Of a DNA stretch of 6,390 bases, positions 1-5,430 are shown one piece after another. The stretch comes from Actinomycetota bacterium (GTDB taxonomy: Bacteria; Actinomycetota; Actinomycetes; Nanopelagicales; Nanopelagicaceae). How positions within the stretch are numbered: position 1 is the first letter of the stretch; the number at the start of each line of letters is the position of its first letter. The notes below the pieces were generated by a model. That model saw only the letters and a program-made list of their open reading frames with translations, was not told the origin of the DNA and made no database searches. Position numbers and translations under genes: made by a program. Where the stretch lies: contig WLCY01000034.1 in assembly GCA_009705075.1 (NCBI GenBank), positions 1 through 6,390 of the forward strand, read 5' to 3'.

Positions 1-182
1 GCAGAAGTTTTGCCGACGCATGAAAGTTCTTGCATCTCGGCCAGATCGCCAACTAGTGGCATGGAGAGAGGTGCTTTAACCTGGTGGTTGTAGTAAAGCC
101 ATAAACAACGGTGGCAATTGTCCCAACCGAAAGTTAAATCACTTGGACTGATGAAAGCGCGAGCATTTGGCAGTAATTCCAT
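1..182 (-). CDS. PD-(D/E)XK nuclease-like hypothetical protein, N-terminal fragment (cut by window edge)
   Basis: An open frame runs leftward from an ATG at 182 and leaves the window after 60 codons, so the C-terminus is unseen. An AGGA Shine-Dalgarno (190-187) lies 4 bases before the ATG. The start reads MELLPNARAFISPSDLTF, then W20-D-N-C23-H-R-C26 and, at residues 45-52, GDLAEMQE. The pattern S-P-S-D-L-T-F-x-W-D-x-C-x-R-C followed by aromatic residues is, from memory, the N-terminal signature of a small bacterial family annotated as PD-(D/E)XK nuclease superfamily proteins of unknown role. The catalytic residues of that fold would lie beyond the edge, so activity cannot be judged. The gene is divergent from the IclR regulator and probably unrelated to the sugar locus. 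It is too short here to exclude another family. Confidence 0.6.
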   Translation of the reverse strand, partial: MELLPNARAFISPSDLTFGWDNCHRCLWLYYNHQVKAPLSMPLVGDLAEMQELSCVGKTS

Positions 183-309
183 TTTTTCCTACGTTCTATC
201 TACTTTAGGGGCGGCAAATTTTTGACTTGCCCAATTGTGCTACAAGGCACTGACATAAGAGGTTCAGAAACGCTCAAATAGCTCCGCTTAGGTGGCGAAG
301 TCCATGATG

Positions 310-337
310 TTGCCAACTAACCCGCTTTCTATGGAAT
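310..337 (+). promoter_or_regulatory. Candidate promoter of the IclR regulator gene
   Basis: TTGCCA (310-315) and TGGAAT (332-337) are separated by 16 bases and would start transcription near 344, inside the palindrome at 337-352. A second possibility is TATACA at 371-376 with a poor -35 (TGAAAA, 348-353), which would also overlap the palindrome. Neither is a strong match. In both cases a protein on the palindrome would block the polymerase, which suits autorepression. Confidence 0.35.
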
Positions 338-352
338 TTCACAGGTGTGAAA
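337..352. promoter_or_regulatory. Palindromic operator candidate upstream of the IclR regulator
   Basis: TTTCACAGGTGTGAAA is a perfect inverted repeat with 7-bp arms (TTTCACA / TGTGAAA) around a GG centre. It ends 77 bases before the regulator start at 430. A near-identical site, 13 of 14 core positions, occurs at 5301-5316 upstream of the importer operon and the dehydratase. IclR-family proteins bind short palindromes of this kind and often repress their own genes, so this is inferred to be the operator of the adjacent regulator. Confidence 0.6.
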
Positions 353-415
353 ATTTCGCAATTCAATGTCTATACATTTGATGGTGTTTGGGATATTTTG
401 AAGTACCCCCATTTA

Positions 416-426
416 GAAAGGCAGGA
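416..426 (+). promoter_or_regulatory. Ribosome binding site that fixes the regulator start at 430
   Basis: GAAAGG (416-421) lies 8 bases before ATG 430, with AGGA at 423-426 closer still. The open frame extends upstream to a TTG at 388, but no Shine-Dalgarno precedes that codon, and the extra 14 residues are not typical of IclR proteins. Confidence 0.65.
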
Positions 427-429
427 CTT

Positions 430-1203
430 ATGACTTACGTAAAGTCCGCCAATCGTGTTATGGAGATTTTGCAACTTGTAAATGTTTATCCAAGGGGCCT
501 TACGCTCTCAGAAATCTGCGAAAAAATGGGTATGCCAAAAAGTAGCACTCATGAACTTTTGCATGCCATGGAACAACAGAATTTTTTGCAGCTCGATGAT
601 AAGAAATATCGAATTGGAATTCGGGTATTTGAGCTAGGCCAAACAGCTTCCCGAAATCTAGATCTCTTGCAGGCGATAAGACCACACCTAAAATGGTTAA
701 GCTCCCAATCTTCAATGACTACTCAATTCGGAATTTTAGATAACACCGATGTGATTTATTTATCGAAGATTAAGAACCACGAAGGCATTGCCGTCGAATC
801 TCAAGCGGGCGCCAGGATGCCAGCACATGCAACGGCCCTAGGTAAAGCGATGCTAAGTTTATTGCCAGAAGAAATTTTATTAGCGAATTATTCGAGCCTT
901 GTTTTTGAAAAATTCACGCCAAATACCATTGGATCTGTCTCAGAACTCCGAGACAGATTAAAGGAAGTTAGGGATAAGAAGTTTGCCGAAGATCACGAAG
1001 AATTTACTAAGGGAGTTTTCTGTATCTCAGTTCCTGTTCCAGGAATCCGCGCAAATACAATTGGCGCTATAAGTATTTCGATGCCAGAAGAACACTGGAA
1101 GCAAGTAGAGCGAGAGAAAATAGTTGAAAATCTCCGTTTAGCAGGAACACGTATTCTTGAAGATGCTAAGACGTACTATGGACAGAGTTCTTTTTCCAAT
1201 TAA
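430..1203 (+). CDS. IclR-family transcriptional regulator
   Basis: A 257-residue protein, the usual length for IclR regulators. The N-terminal winged helix-turn-helix spans about residues 3-65: SANRVMEILQLV, then a recognition region around LTLSEICEKMGMPKSSTHELL (residues 24-44). The C-terminal effector domain (about 75-250) shows the family signatures AHATALGKAML and GVFCISVPVPG. Such proteins act as dimers or tetramers in the cytosol, and a small catabolite bound to the C-terminal domain changes DNA affinity. ATG 430 is chosen over the upstream TTG 388 because of its Shine-Dalgarno. The gene faces the importer operon tail to tail, and the two stop codons abut at 1203/1204. The palindrome in its leader recurs at the importer/dehydratase promoters, so it is probably the local regulator. 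By analogy with E. coli rhmR beside rhmD, it may sense a rhamnonate-pathway intermediate, but the ligand is unknown. Confidence 0.9.
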   Translation: MTYVKSANRVMEILQLVNVYPRGLTLSEICEKMGMPKSSTHELLHAMEQQNFLQLDDKKYRIGIRVFELGQTASRNLDLLQAIRPHLKWLSSQSSMTTQFGILDNTDVIYLSKIKNHEGIAVESQAGARMPAHATALGKAMLSLLPEEILLANYSSLVFEKFTPNTIGSVSELRDRLKEVRDKKFAEDHEEFTKGVFCISVPVPGIRANTIGAISISMPEEHWKQVEREKIVENLRLAGTRILEDAKTYYGQSSFSN

Positions 1204-2232
1204 TTACTCGAACGCATCTCCACCGCGCCGGATATCCAAAAATACGATAATCAACAGCAAGAATCCCACAAAGATATCTGCGGCTCTAGTATCTAAACCT
1301 TTGTTATCAACCAAGTTAGCAAAAACCGCAATGATTAAGAGTCCAAGAAATCCTCCCATTGGGTTTCCAACTCCGCCACGAAGGATGCTGTAGCCGCCAA
1401 TCATTAGCGCGGCATAGATCGTGAACTCCATATTTGTCCCGAGCGTTACCGGTGCACCTCCCAGTTTGCCCACATAGAGCATTCCGCCGATTGATGCGCC
1501 AAATGCACTGGCTAGAAGAGAGAAGAATTTTATTCTCTCGGTAGCAAGTCCAGCTCGGCGAGCGGCAACAATATCTCCACCCACTGCCCGTACATGACGG
1601 CCACCTCTAGTGAATGAAATTATTCCTTGCGTTACAAAAACTAGTAGTAGCGCGATTATGAATAAAACCGGCATGAAAGATATTTGAGCTTCGGTGAAAT
1701 TATTCAAACCAGTGATCATCAGAGATATTGCATCTTGGCTTGAACCCGTTCCTGGGCGCATCTGGCTAATAATTCTCGCAAGTCCGCGTAAACCAACCAA
1801 CATTCCAAGAGTAGCTGCAATTGGGTTGGCTCCAAAGACAACAATGGCTACTCCATTGATTGCACCGAACCCTAAGCAAACAAGAATTGTGATGGCAGCA
1901 GCAAGCCATTCATTTACATTGCCGGTACAAAGATAGGCAAACACTACGGCCGACAAGGCGACCATTGCCCCGATACTTAAATCGACTACGCCTGCTAATA
2001 GCGAAAAAGATGCAAAAATTCCAATAATGAGCGGAATAGCGAGGTAACCTAAAACTAGATATAGGTTGAAAGATGTAAAGGTCATCTTTCCTACCCAGAT
2101 GGCGCTGGTGCCGATAATCAGTGCAAGCCCTATAACAATTGTGCCACCTGGACCGCTCAGCGATTTTTTAATCATCTCAAATTTACTTAACTTGTGATCG
2201 TGTGATGCCAACTGGGTCGGATTAGTTGCCAT
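1204..2232 (-). CDS. Sugar ABC transporter permease 2 (CUT2/ribose type, BPD_transp_2)
   Basis: A 342-residue membrane protein, full length for the RbsC-like permease family. A polar N-tail of about 28 residues is followed by roughly 8-10 hydrophobic segments. Family marks are AGVVDLSIGAM (D84) and GRHVRAVGGD (211-220), the cytoplasmic loop contacted by the ATPase, followed by AARRAGL. It starts at ATG 2232, two bases after the stop of permease 1, with a GGGGGAG ribosome site embedded in the last codons of that gene, so the two are probably translationally coupled. The two permeases differ clearly in sequence and would form a heterodimeric channel. This is the last gene of the operon. Its TAA stop directly touches the TAA of the convergent regulator gene, and no terminator is visible between them. 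Confidence 0.92.
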   Translation of the reverse strand: MATNPTQLASHDHKLSKFEMIKKSLSGPGGTIVIGLALIIGTSAIWVGKMTFTSFNLYLVLGYLAIPLIIGIFASFSLLAGVVDLSIGAMVALSAVVFAYLCTGNVNEWLAAAITILVCLGFGAINGVAIVVFGANPIAATLGMLVGLRGLARIISQMRPGTGSSQDAISLMITGLNNFTEAQISFMPVLFIIALLLVFVTQGIISFTRGGRHVRAVGGDIVAARRAGLATERIKFFSLLASAFGASIGGMLYVGKLGGAPVTLGTNMEFTIYAALMIGGYSILRGGVGNPMGGFLGLLIIAVFANLVDNKGLDTRAADIFVGFLLLIIVFLDIRRGGDAFE

Positions 2233-2234
2233 AG

Positions 2235-3227
2235 TTATCTCCCCCTAGCTTTGACAATTCGATAAGCATCTATTGAGACAGCGATTATCAAAATGAAACC
2301 TTGAATAAATGTTTCCCAAATAGATTTCAGACCAAAGAAAACAAGCGCGGTAGGAATTGTGGATAGGAAACCAACTGAAACGAAGAGAGCAAGAAAACTT
2401 CCACGTCCTCCAGCGAGTGAGAAACCTGCAAGCACTACAGCTGCAATCACTGGCAACATGTAATAAGTGCCAGCATTAGGCCTAATTTCTGGGGTGAAAC
2501 CTGCGAAGATTATTCCAGCGATTCCGCCAATCAATGCAGCTCCAACGAAAGTTGAAACGCGCATACGTTTTAGAGAAATGCCCATTGCTTTAGCGGATAA
2601 AGGATTTCCACCTACGGCTAGAAAGTGACGTCCAAATCTGCTGTATTTAAAGAAGAAGTGCGCGCCGATAGTTAAAAGCGCCATTGGCCACCACGCAGTT
2701 GGGAACCTGAACAAATAAGATGTGCCGAAATCTGCAATCCAGGATTTAGGATCCACCAGTTTGCGATCAAAAACTATAAGCAGAACGCCACCACCGGCAA
2801 AGCCAGTAGCTAAAGTTACAATCAGCGGATTAATTTTTAGCCAGACAACAAGTATTGAGTTGAATAATCCGAAGGCTCCTGCGCACAAGATGCTTCCAAT
2901 TATGAGGGCCGGGGTATTCCAGCCAAGCTCATAGAAAACAACTGTCATGAATGATGAAATAAGCATTGAGACTGTGATACTTAAATCTAGAATTCCACCG
3001 CTAATTACAACGAAACCTTGGCCGATGGCCAGTACTCCAATTATGCACATATTAAATGTGATTGCTCCAAAAGTGGCCCTGGAGAGGAAGTCACTTCTAT
3101 TTATTACTGAAATTACAATCAAAAAGATCCATACGCCAAGTAATACCAATATTGTTGCAAGGTACTCCGAGTCTGCGCTTTTGCGCAGACTCGGAACCTT
3201 AAACCGATTAGACAATAAGCGACTCAT
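2235..3227 (-). CDS. Sugar ABC transporter permease 1 (CUT2/ribose type, BPD_transp_2)
   Basis: A 330-residue integral membrane protein. After a basic N-tail (MSRLLSNRFK) there is a long hydrophobic helix at about 23-42, then further helices to the C-terminus. GGILDLSIT (D81) and GRHFLAVGGN (199-208) followed by SAKAMGI are typical of ribose, xylose and rhamnose permeases. An in-frame TAA at 3233-3231 limits the start to ATG 3227. The only upstream Shine-Dalgarno-like stretch is a weak GGGTG (3241-3237), so initiation may be poor. The first codons contain a perfect 13-bp stem-loop (residues 11-21, VPSLRKSADSE), which is unusual in a coding region. A 57-base gap separates it from the binding-protein gene upstream. 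It partners with permease 2 and the single-domain ATPase. Confidence 0.92.
   Translation of the reverse strand: MSRLLSNRFKVPSLRKSADSEYLATILVLLGVWIFLIVISVINRSDFLSRATFGAITFNMCIIGVLAIGQGFVVISGGILDLSITVSMLISSFMTVVFYELGWNTPALIIGSILCAGAFGLFNSILVVWLKINPLIVTLATGFAGGGVLLIVFDRKLVDPKSWIADFGTSYLFRFPTAWWPMALLTIGAHFFFKYSRFGRHFLAVGGNPLSAKAMGISLKRMRVSTFVGAALIGGIAGIIFAGFTPEIRPNAGTYYMLPVIAAVVLAGFSLAGGRGSFLALFVSVGFLSTIPTALVFFGLKSIWETFIQGFILIIAVSIDAYRIVKARGR
2239..2245 (-). promoter_or_regulatory. Ribosome binding site of permease 2 inside the end of permease 1
   Basis: Minus-strand GGGGGAG, 6 bases before ATG 2232, forms part of the final codons of permease 1 (…AGG GGG AGA TAA). The stop-to-start gap is two bases. 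This arrangement is typical of translational coupling and supports ATG 2232 as the start. Confidence 0.75.
3166..3195 (-). repeat. Perfect 13-bp inverted repeat (stem-loop) within the 5' codons of permease 1
   Basis: On the plus strand CCGAGTCTGCGC (3167-3178) and GCGCAGACTCGG (3183-3194) are exact reverse complements around a TTTT loop, and T3166/A3195 adds a 13th pair. In the operon mRNA the loop is AAAA. The structure begins 32 bases after the permease 1 start and about 90 bases after the binding-protein stop. No T-run follows on either strand, so it is not an intrinsic terminator. It could shield the binding-protein mRNA from 3' decay, tune permease 1 translation, or be a mobile palindromic (REP-like) insertion that stayed in frame. 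Confidence 0.85.
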
Positions 3228-3260
3228 TTTTTAAAGCACCCATTACCTTTGTCGGTTTTC

Positions 3261-3286
3261 ATCTCTATATATCTCTTTTAATCTCT
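3261..3286. repeat. Three ATCTCT units at exact 10-bp spacing in the binding-protein/permease gap
   Basis: ATCTCT occurs at 3261, 3271 and 3281, separated by ATAT and TTTA. On the transcript strand this reads AGAGAT three times. It covers almost half of the 57-base gap, and the third unit overlaps the TAG stop of the binding-protein gene. Ten-base phasing would put the units on one face of the helix. A DNA-binding array, an RNA element or simple low-complexity sequence are all possible. Confidence 0.6.
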
Positions 3287-4337
3287 ACTTTGGGCAATAG
3301 ATTGAGTAGAGGGTCTTTGATGGATCCTTGGCAAGCTTCTTAATTCTTACCTTATCAATTGGGATATTTTGAGCCTGTGCCGCAGAAACTGGGCAAGGCT
3401 TAACGAGAACTGCTGGGTTAACAGCACCATCTCGCATCTTTGGAGCCTGCTTCTTTGCAATTGCATCTAGAACTTCAAATGCATATGCAGAATAGCCTTC
3501 AAGGAAGTAGAGAACGCTACCCTTTAGATCTGGATCAACTTTATCTCCAGCTATAAGGTTTCCGTCTTGTCCCCAACCCATTGCTTCATAGTCGCTACCA
3601 AGTTGGCGAGCAGCTAGAAGTGGTCCAACAACGCCGGCGTCATTAAGGCCTACAACTGCGATCTTCTTTGCAGTTGGATTTGCGGCCAAGATGTCACGAG
3701 CTGCTGGTTGTGAAACTGCGATTTCGCCATTGCCTTCAAAGGCCTTGAACTTTGACTTGTCGATATCTGGACACACTGACTTTAGGCCATCGACCATTCC
3801 GCCAGTACGCATGCTGTCAACAATTCCAGCACCATATCCATGAGATTCAAGAACTAGATCTGGTTGGCAATTCCATTTTTCCTTAATAAGTTTTCCAAGT
3901 GCAGCACCGCCGGCTTTTCCAGCTCCAAGGTTATCAATACCTAGGAAGTACCAACCTGGTTGCGCGATGTCATAAGTAATGACAGGAATCTTTGCCTTTG
4001 CTAATTTCTTAGCAATGGTTGGATTCACTTCTGGGCGACCGTTGAATTGGATTAGTGCAGAACATTTTTGCTGAACAATTAAGTCAGCGTTCTTTACAGC
4101 AGTTGGTGCATCAAGCTTGTTGCTGACTTCATAATAATCCCAGCCACGCGCTTTTGCTCCAGCTTTTGCAATTGGATCTCCGGAGGTACCAAGTGCCCCC
4201 AAGATTCCAGGTATCCCACCAAGAGCGACGCATAACTTGAACTTAGGCGCTGCAGTTGCGTTGGTAGTTGGAATAATCAAAGCGAATGCGCTGAAAATTG
4301 CAACCGTTTTGATAGCCATACTCTTTTTAAGTGACAC
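3285..4337 (-). CDS. Sugar ABC transporter substrate-binding protein (Peripla_BP_4 type, secreted)
   Basis: A 350-residue exported binding protein of the ribose/rhamnose family. It captures the ligand outside the membrane and hands it to the two permeases. Residues 1-29 are a signal peptide: basic MSLKKSMAIK, hydrophobic core TVAIFSAFALII, then ATA before APKFK as a signal-peptidase I site. The mature part alternates strands and helices as in two-lobe periplasmic binding proteins (KFKLCVALGG; DLIVQQKCSALIQF; IPVITYDIA; GIDNLGAGKAGG; KKIAVVGLNDAG; LYFLEGYSAYAFEVLDAI). GTG 4337 is chosen because AGGAG (4347-4343) lies 5 bases upstream. An alternative GTG at 4391 would add 18 lysine-rich residues that are simply the translated ribosome site. 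There is no lipobox cysteine, odd for a monoderm, but six cysteines lie in the mature chain (first C36, last three from the end). The specific ligand cannot be read from sequence. Confidence 0.92.
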   Translation of the reverse strand: MSLKKSMAIKTVAIFSAFALIIPTTNATAAPKFKLCVALGGIPGILGALGTSGDPIAKAGAKARGWDYYEVSNKLDAPTAVKNADLIVQQKCSALIQFNGRPEVNPTIAKKLAKAKIPVITYDIAQPGWYFLGIDNLGAGKAGGAALGKLIKEKWNCQPDLVLESHGYGAGIVDSMRTGGMVDGLKSVCPDIDKSKFKAFEGNGEIAVSQPAARDILAANPTAKKIAVVGLNDAGVVGPLLAARQLGSDYEAMGWGQDGNLIAGDKVDPDLKGSVLYFLEGYSAYAFEVLDAIAKKQAPKMRDGAVNPAVLVKPCPVSAAQAQNIPIDKVRIKKLAKDPSKTLYSIYCPK

Positions 4338-4342
4338 TTTTT

Positions 4343-4347
4343 CTCCT
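4343..4347 (-). promoter_or_regulatory. Ribosome binding site deciding the binding-protein start
   Basis: AGGAG on the minus strand with a 5-base A-rich spacer precedes GTG 4337. It lies inside the longer open frame that begins at GTG 4391, which argues for the shorter protein with its signal peptide at the very N-terminus. Confidence 0.8.
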
Positions 4348-4379
4348 TTTCTTACTTTGGTTTTGGTTTGCTTTCTACT

Positions 4380-4394
4380 TGTGATTTTCACAGG
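4380..4394. promoter_or_regulatory. Small inverted repeat with an operator half-site in the ATPase/binding-protein gap
   Basis: TGTGA-TTT-TCACA (4380-4392) is a perfect 5-bp inverted repeat in the 67-base gap between the ATPase stop and the binding-protein start. TTTCACAGG at 4386-4394 equals nine contiguous bases of the palindrome at 337-352, but the second half of that site is absent. It could be a weak extra regulator site or an mRNA hairpin. Chance is also plausible. Confidence 0.3.
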
Positions 4395-4404
4395 CAGAAT
4401 TTTC

Positions 4405-5199
4405 TTATCCCGAAATTGCTCCAGTAATCAGACCAACGATTTCTTCGGGATTAGTATCTTTTGTCTTTCTTGATGCCACGGAAACACCAAGGCGCATTAC
4501 TGTTATCGAATCAGTTATCTTGAAAACATGTTGCATGTTATGGCTCACGATGAGAATCGCAAGTCCTTTGGATCGAAGCTGATCCACTACGGAAAGTACC
4601 TGTGCAGATTCATGAACACCAAGAGCTGCGGTTGGTTCATCTAAAATAATAACTTTATGTCCGAATAGCATCGCACGCGCAATGGCCAGACACTGTCGTT
4701 GCCCACCTGACATGCTTCGTACCGTTGCATTTAGTGATGGAATCTTTATCCCCAAATCGGATAGCGCCTTAATAGCTTCCTGGTGCATATGTCGATCATT
4801 TACAATTCCAAGCTTCTTCAAAAACCAATTACTAGCGAGCTCTTCTCGTCCAACAAAAACATTTTGGGTCGCGCTCATGGTGTCTATGAGGGCTAAATCT
4901 TGGTAGACCGTTTGAATTCCAGATTTGAGAGCTTCGACTGGTGAGGTAAATGAAACCTTCTCGCCATCAAGAAATATCTGGCCGTTATCCGGAATTACCA
5001 AACCGGATAAAATTTTTAGAAGTGTACTTTTTCCTGCTCCATTATCTCCGACGATTGCTTTTACTTCACCAGCACTAACGCTGATGTTAGCGTTTACAAG
5101 TGCTTTCACGGCTCCGAATGAATGCGAAATATCTTTCGCCTCAATTGCTGGGTGCGACAAAGTTTTTGTATTCGCGCCGCTCTGATCTGCAAGTGCCAA
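4405..5199 (-). CDS. Sugar ABC transporter ATP-binding protein, single nucleotide-binding domain (CUT2/FrcA-like)
   Basis: A 264-residue cytoplasmic ATPase that powers the importer. All motifs are intact: Walker A GDNGAGKST (51-59), Q-loop Q100 (VYQDLALID), NVFVGRE (113-119) typical of sugar ABC ATPases, signature SGGQRQ (164-169), Walker B VIILDEPTAALGV with D187/E188, and the switch histidine H220 (VSHNM). RbsA, XylG and the rhamnose ATPase carry two fused copies of this domain (about 500 residues). This one has a single copy, as in fructose FrcA, so it should work as a homodimer under two different permeases. TTG 5199 is preferred as start because GGAGG (5211-5207) sits 7 bases upstream. 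ATG 5214 gives a 269-residue form but has no ribosome site before it. It is the first gene of the operon and is divergent from the dehydratase. Confidence 0.92.
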   Translation of the reverse strand: MALADQSGANTKTLSHPAIEAKDISHSFGAVKALVNANISVSAGEVKAIVGDNGAGKSTLLKILSGLVIPDNGQIFLDGEKVSFTSPVEALKSGIQTVYQDLALIDTMSATQNVFVGREELASNWFLKKLGIVNDRHMHQEAIKALSDLGIKIPSLNATVRSMSGGQRQCLAIARAMLFGHKVIILDEPTAALGVHESAQVLSVVDQLRSKGLAILIVSHNMQHVFKITDSITVMRLGVSVASRKTKDTNPEEIVGLITGAISG

Positions 5200-5206
5200 A
5201 GTAATA

Positions 5207-5211
5207 CCTCC
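5207..5211 (-). promoter_or_regulatory. Ribosome binding site indicating a TTG start for the ATPase
   Basis: GGAGG, within a longer GGGAGGT, lies 7 bases before TTG 5199 and only just inside the longer frame that begins at ATG 5214. No purine-rich stretch precedes ATG 5214. The longer form would add five residues (MGGIT) and should be treated as less likely. Confidence 0.65.
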
Positions 5212-5286
5212 CATATCGAATCAAGTGTTGGCGATGTTAATCTGAGAAAAGTGCGAGAGCAATAATCTTCACCAGAAAAAGAATTG

Positions 5287-5315
5287 ATTTTTTTCCCCTT
5301 GTTCATACCTGTGAA
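5287..5315 (-). promoter_or_regulatory. Candidate promoter of the importer operon
   Basis: On the minus strand TTCACA (5315-5310) and AAAAAT (5292-5287) are 17 bases apart. The -35 is a 5/6 match and the -10 a 4/6 match to the consensus. The -35 lies within the palindrome at 5301-5316, so a bound regulator would repress. The leader to TTG 5199 would be about 80 bases. The -10 is poor and the assignment is tentative. Confidence 0.3.
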
Positions 5316-5316
5316 C
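5301..5316. promoter_or_regulatory. Second copy of the palindromic operator candidate (importer/dehydratase divergent region)
   Basis: Plus-strand GTTCATACCTGTGAAC is an inverted repeat with one mismatch. Read toward the importer operon it is GTTCACAGGTATGAAC, which shares TTCACAGGTRTGAA with the site at 337-352. Relative to the downstream gene (regulator or ATPase) both copies have the same orientation. This supports one protein, most likely the local IclR regulator, binding both. Confidence 0.6.
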
Positions 5317-5334
5317 TACGTTCAAATGAATGAA
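5312..5334. promoter_or_regulatory. Cluster of additional TGAA/TTCA half-sites beside the operator
   Basis: TGAAC-TAC-GTTCA (5312-5324) shares its left arm with the operator. TTCA-AA-TGAA (5321-5330) and another TGAA (5331-5334) follow. Such a run of half-sites could hold a second dimer, as reported for several IclR-family tetramers. The units are only 4-5 bases, so the array is suggestive rather than firm. Confidence 0.35.
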
Positions 5335-5352
5335 AATAGGGCGTGTAATCGG

Positions 5353-5381
5353 TTTACAAAGAACCCAATATTTAGAATGAT
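5353..5381 (+). promoter_or_regulatory. Candidate promoter of the dehydratase gene
   Basis: TTTACA (5353-5358, 5/6 match) and AATGAT (5376-5381, 4/6 match) are separated by 17 bases, giving a leader of about 43 bases to ATG 5431. The operator at 5301-5316 ends 36 bases upstream of the -35, a distance that would suit activation or looping rather than simple steric block. Confidence 0.4.
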
Positions 5382-5421
5382 TACGAAATGCTCTACTTAA
5401 GAGCAAATCGATATTTACTAC

Positions 5422-5426
5422 GGGAG
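5422..5426 (+). promoter_or_regulatory. Ribosome binding site of the dehydratase gene
   Basis: GGGAG lies 4 bases before ATG 5431. It supports that start, which is also the first start codon giving a complete N-terminal capping domain. Confidence 0.65.
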
Positions 5427-5430
5427 TGAA

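Noticed and set aside
237..250. Short stem GTGC-TACAAG-GCAC in the intergenic region, considered as an RNA gene or terminator
   Set aside because: Only 4 bp with no T-run, and no tRNA or known riboswitch pattern around it.
304..381. 25-codon open frame (ATGATGTTG…) between the left gene and the regulator
   Set aside because: No ribosome site, overlaps the palindrome and candidate promoter, and encodes nothing recognisable.
388..429. Extended regulator start at TTG 388 adding 14 residues
   Set aside because: No Shine-Dalgarno before 388, while ATG 430 has GAAAGG and AGGA at suitable distance and gives the usual IclR N-terminus.
2068..2090. 8-bp inverted repeat GAAAGATG / CATCTTTC in the permease 2 coding region
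   Set aside because: A repeat of this arm length and loop size is expected about once by chance in a window this long, and it lies in ordinary coding sequence.
3209..3244. 11-codon minus-strand frame (MGALKNESLIV) overlapping the permease 1 start
   Set aside because: Its AAAGG lies only two bases before the ATG, too close for a normal ribosome site, and there is no run of codons suggesting attenuation.
5106..5306. Minus-strand 66-codon frame overlapping the ATPase start and the divergent promoter region
   Set aside because: Overlaps the well-supported ATPase in another frame and has no recognisable protein features.
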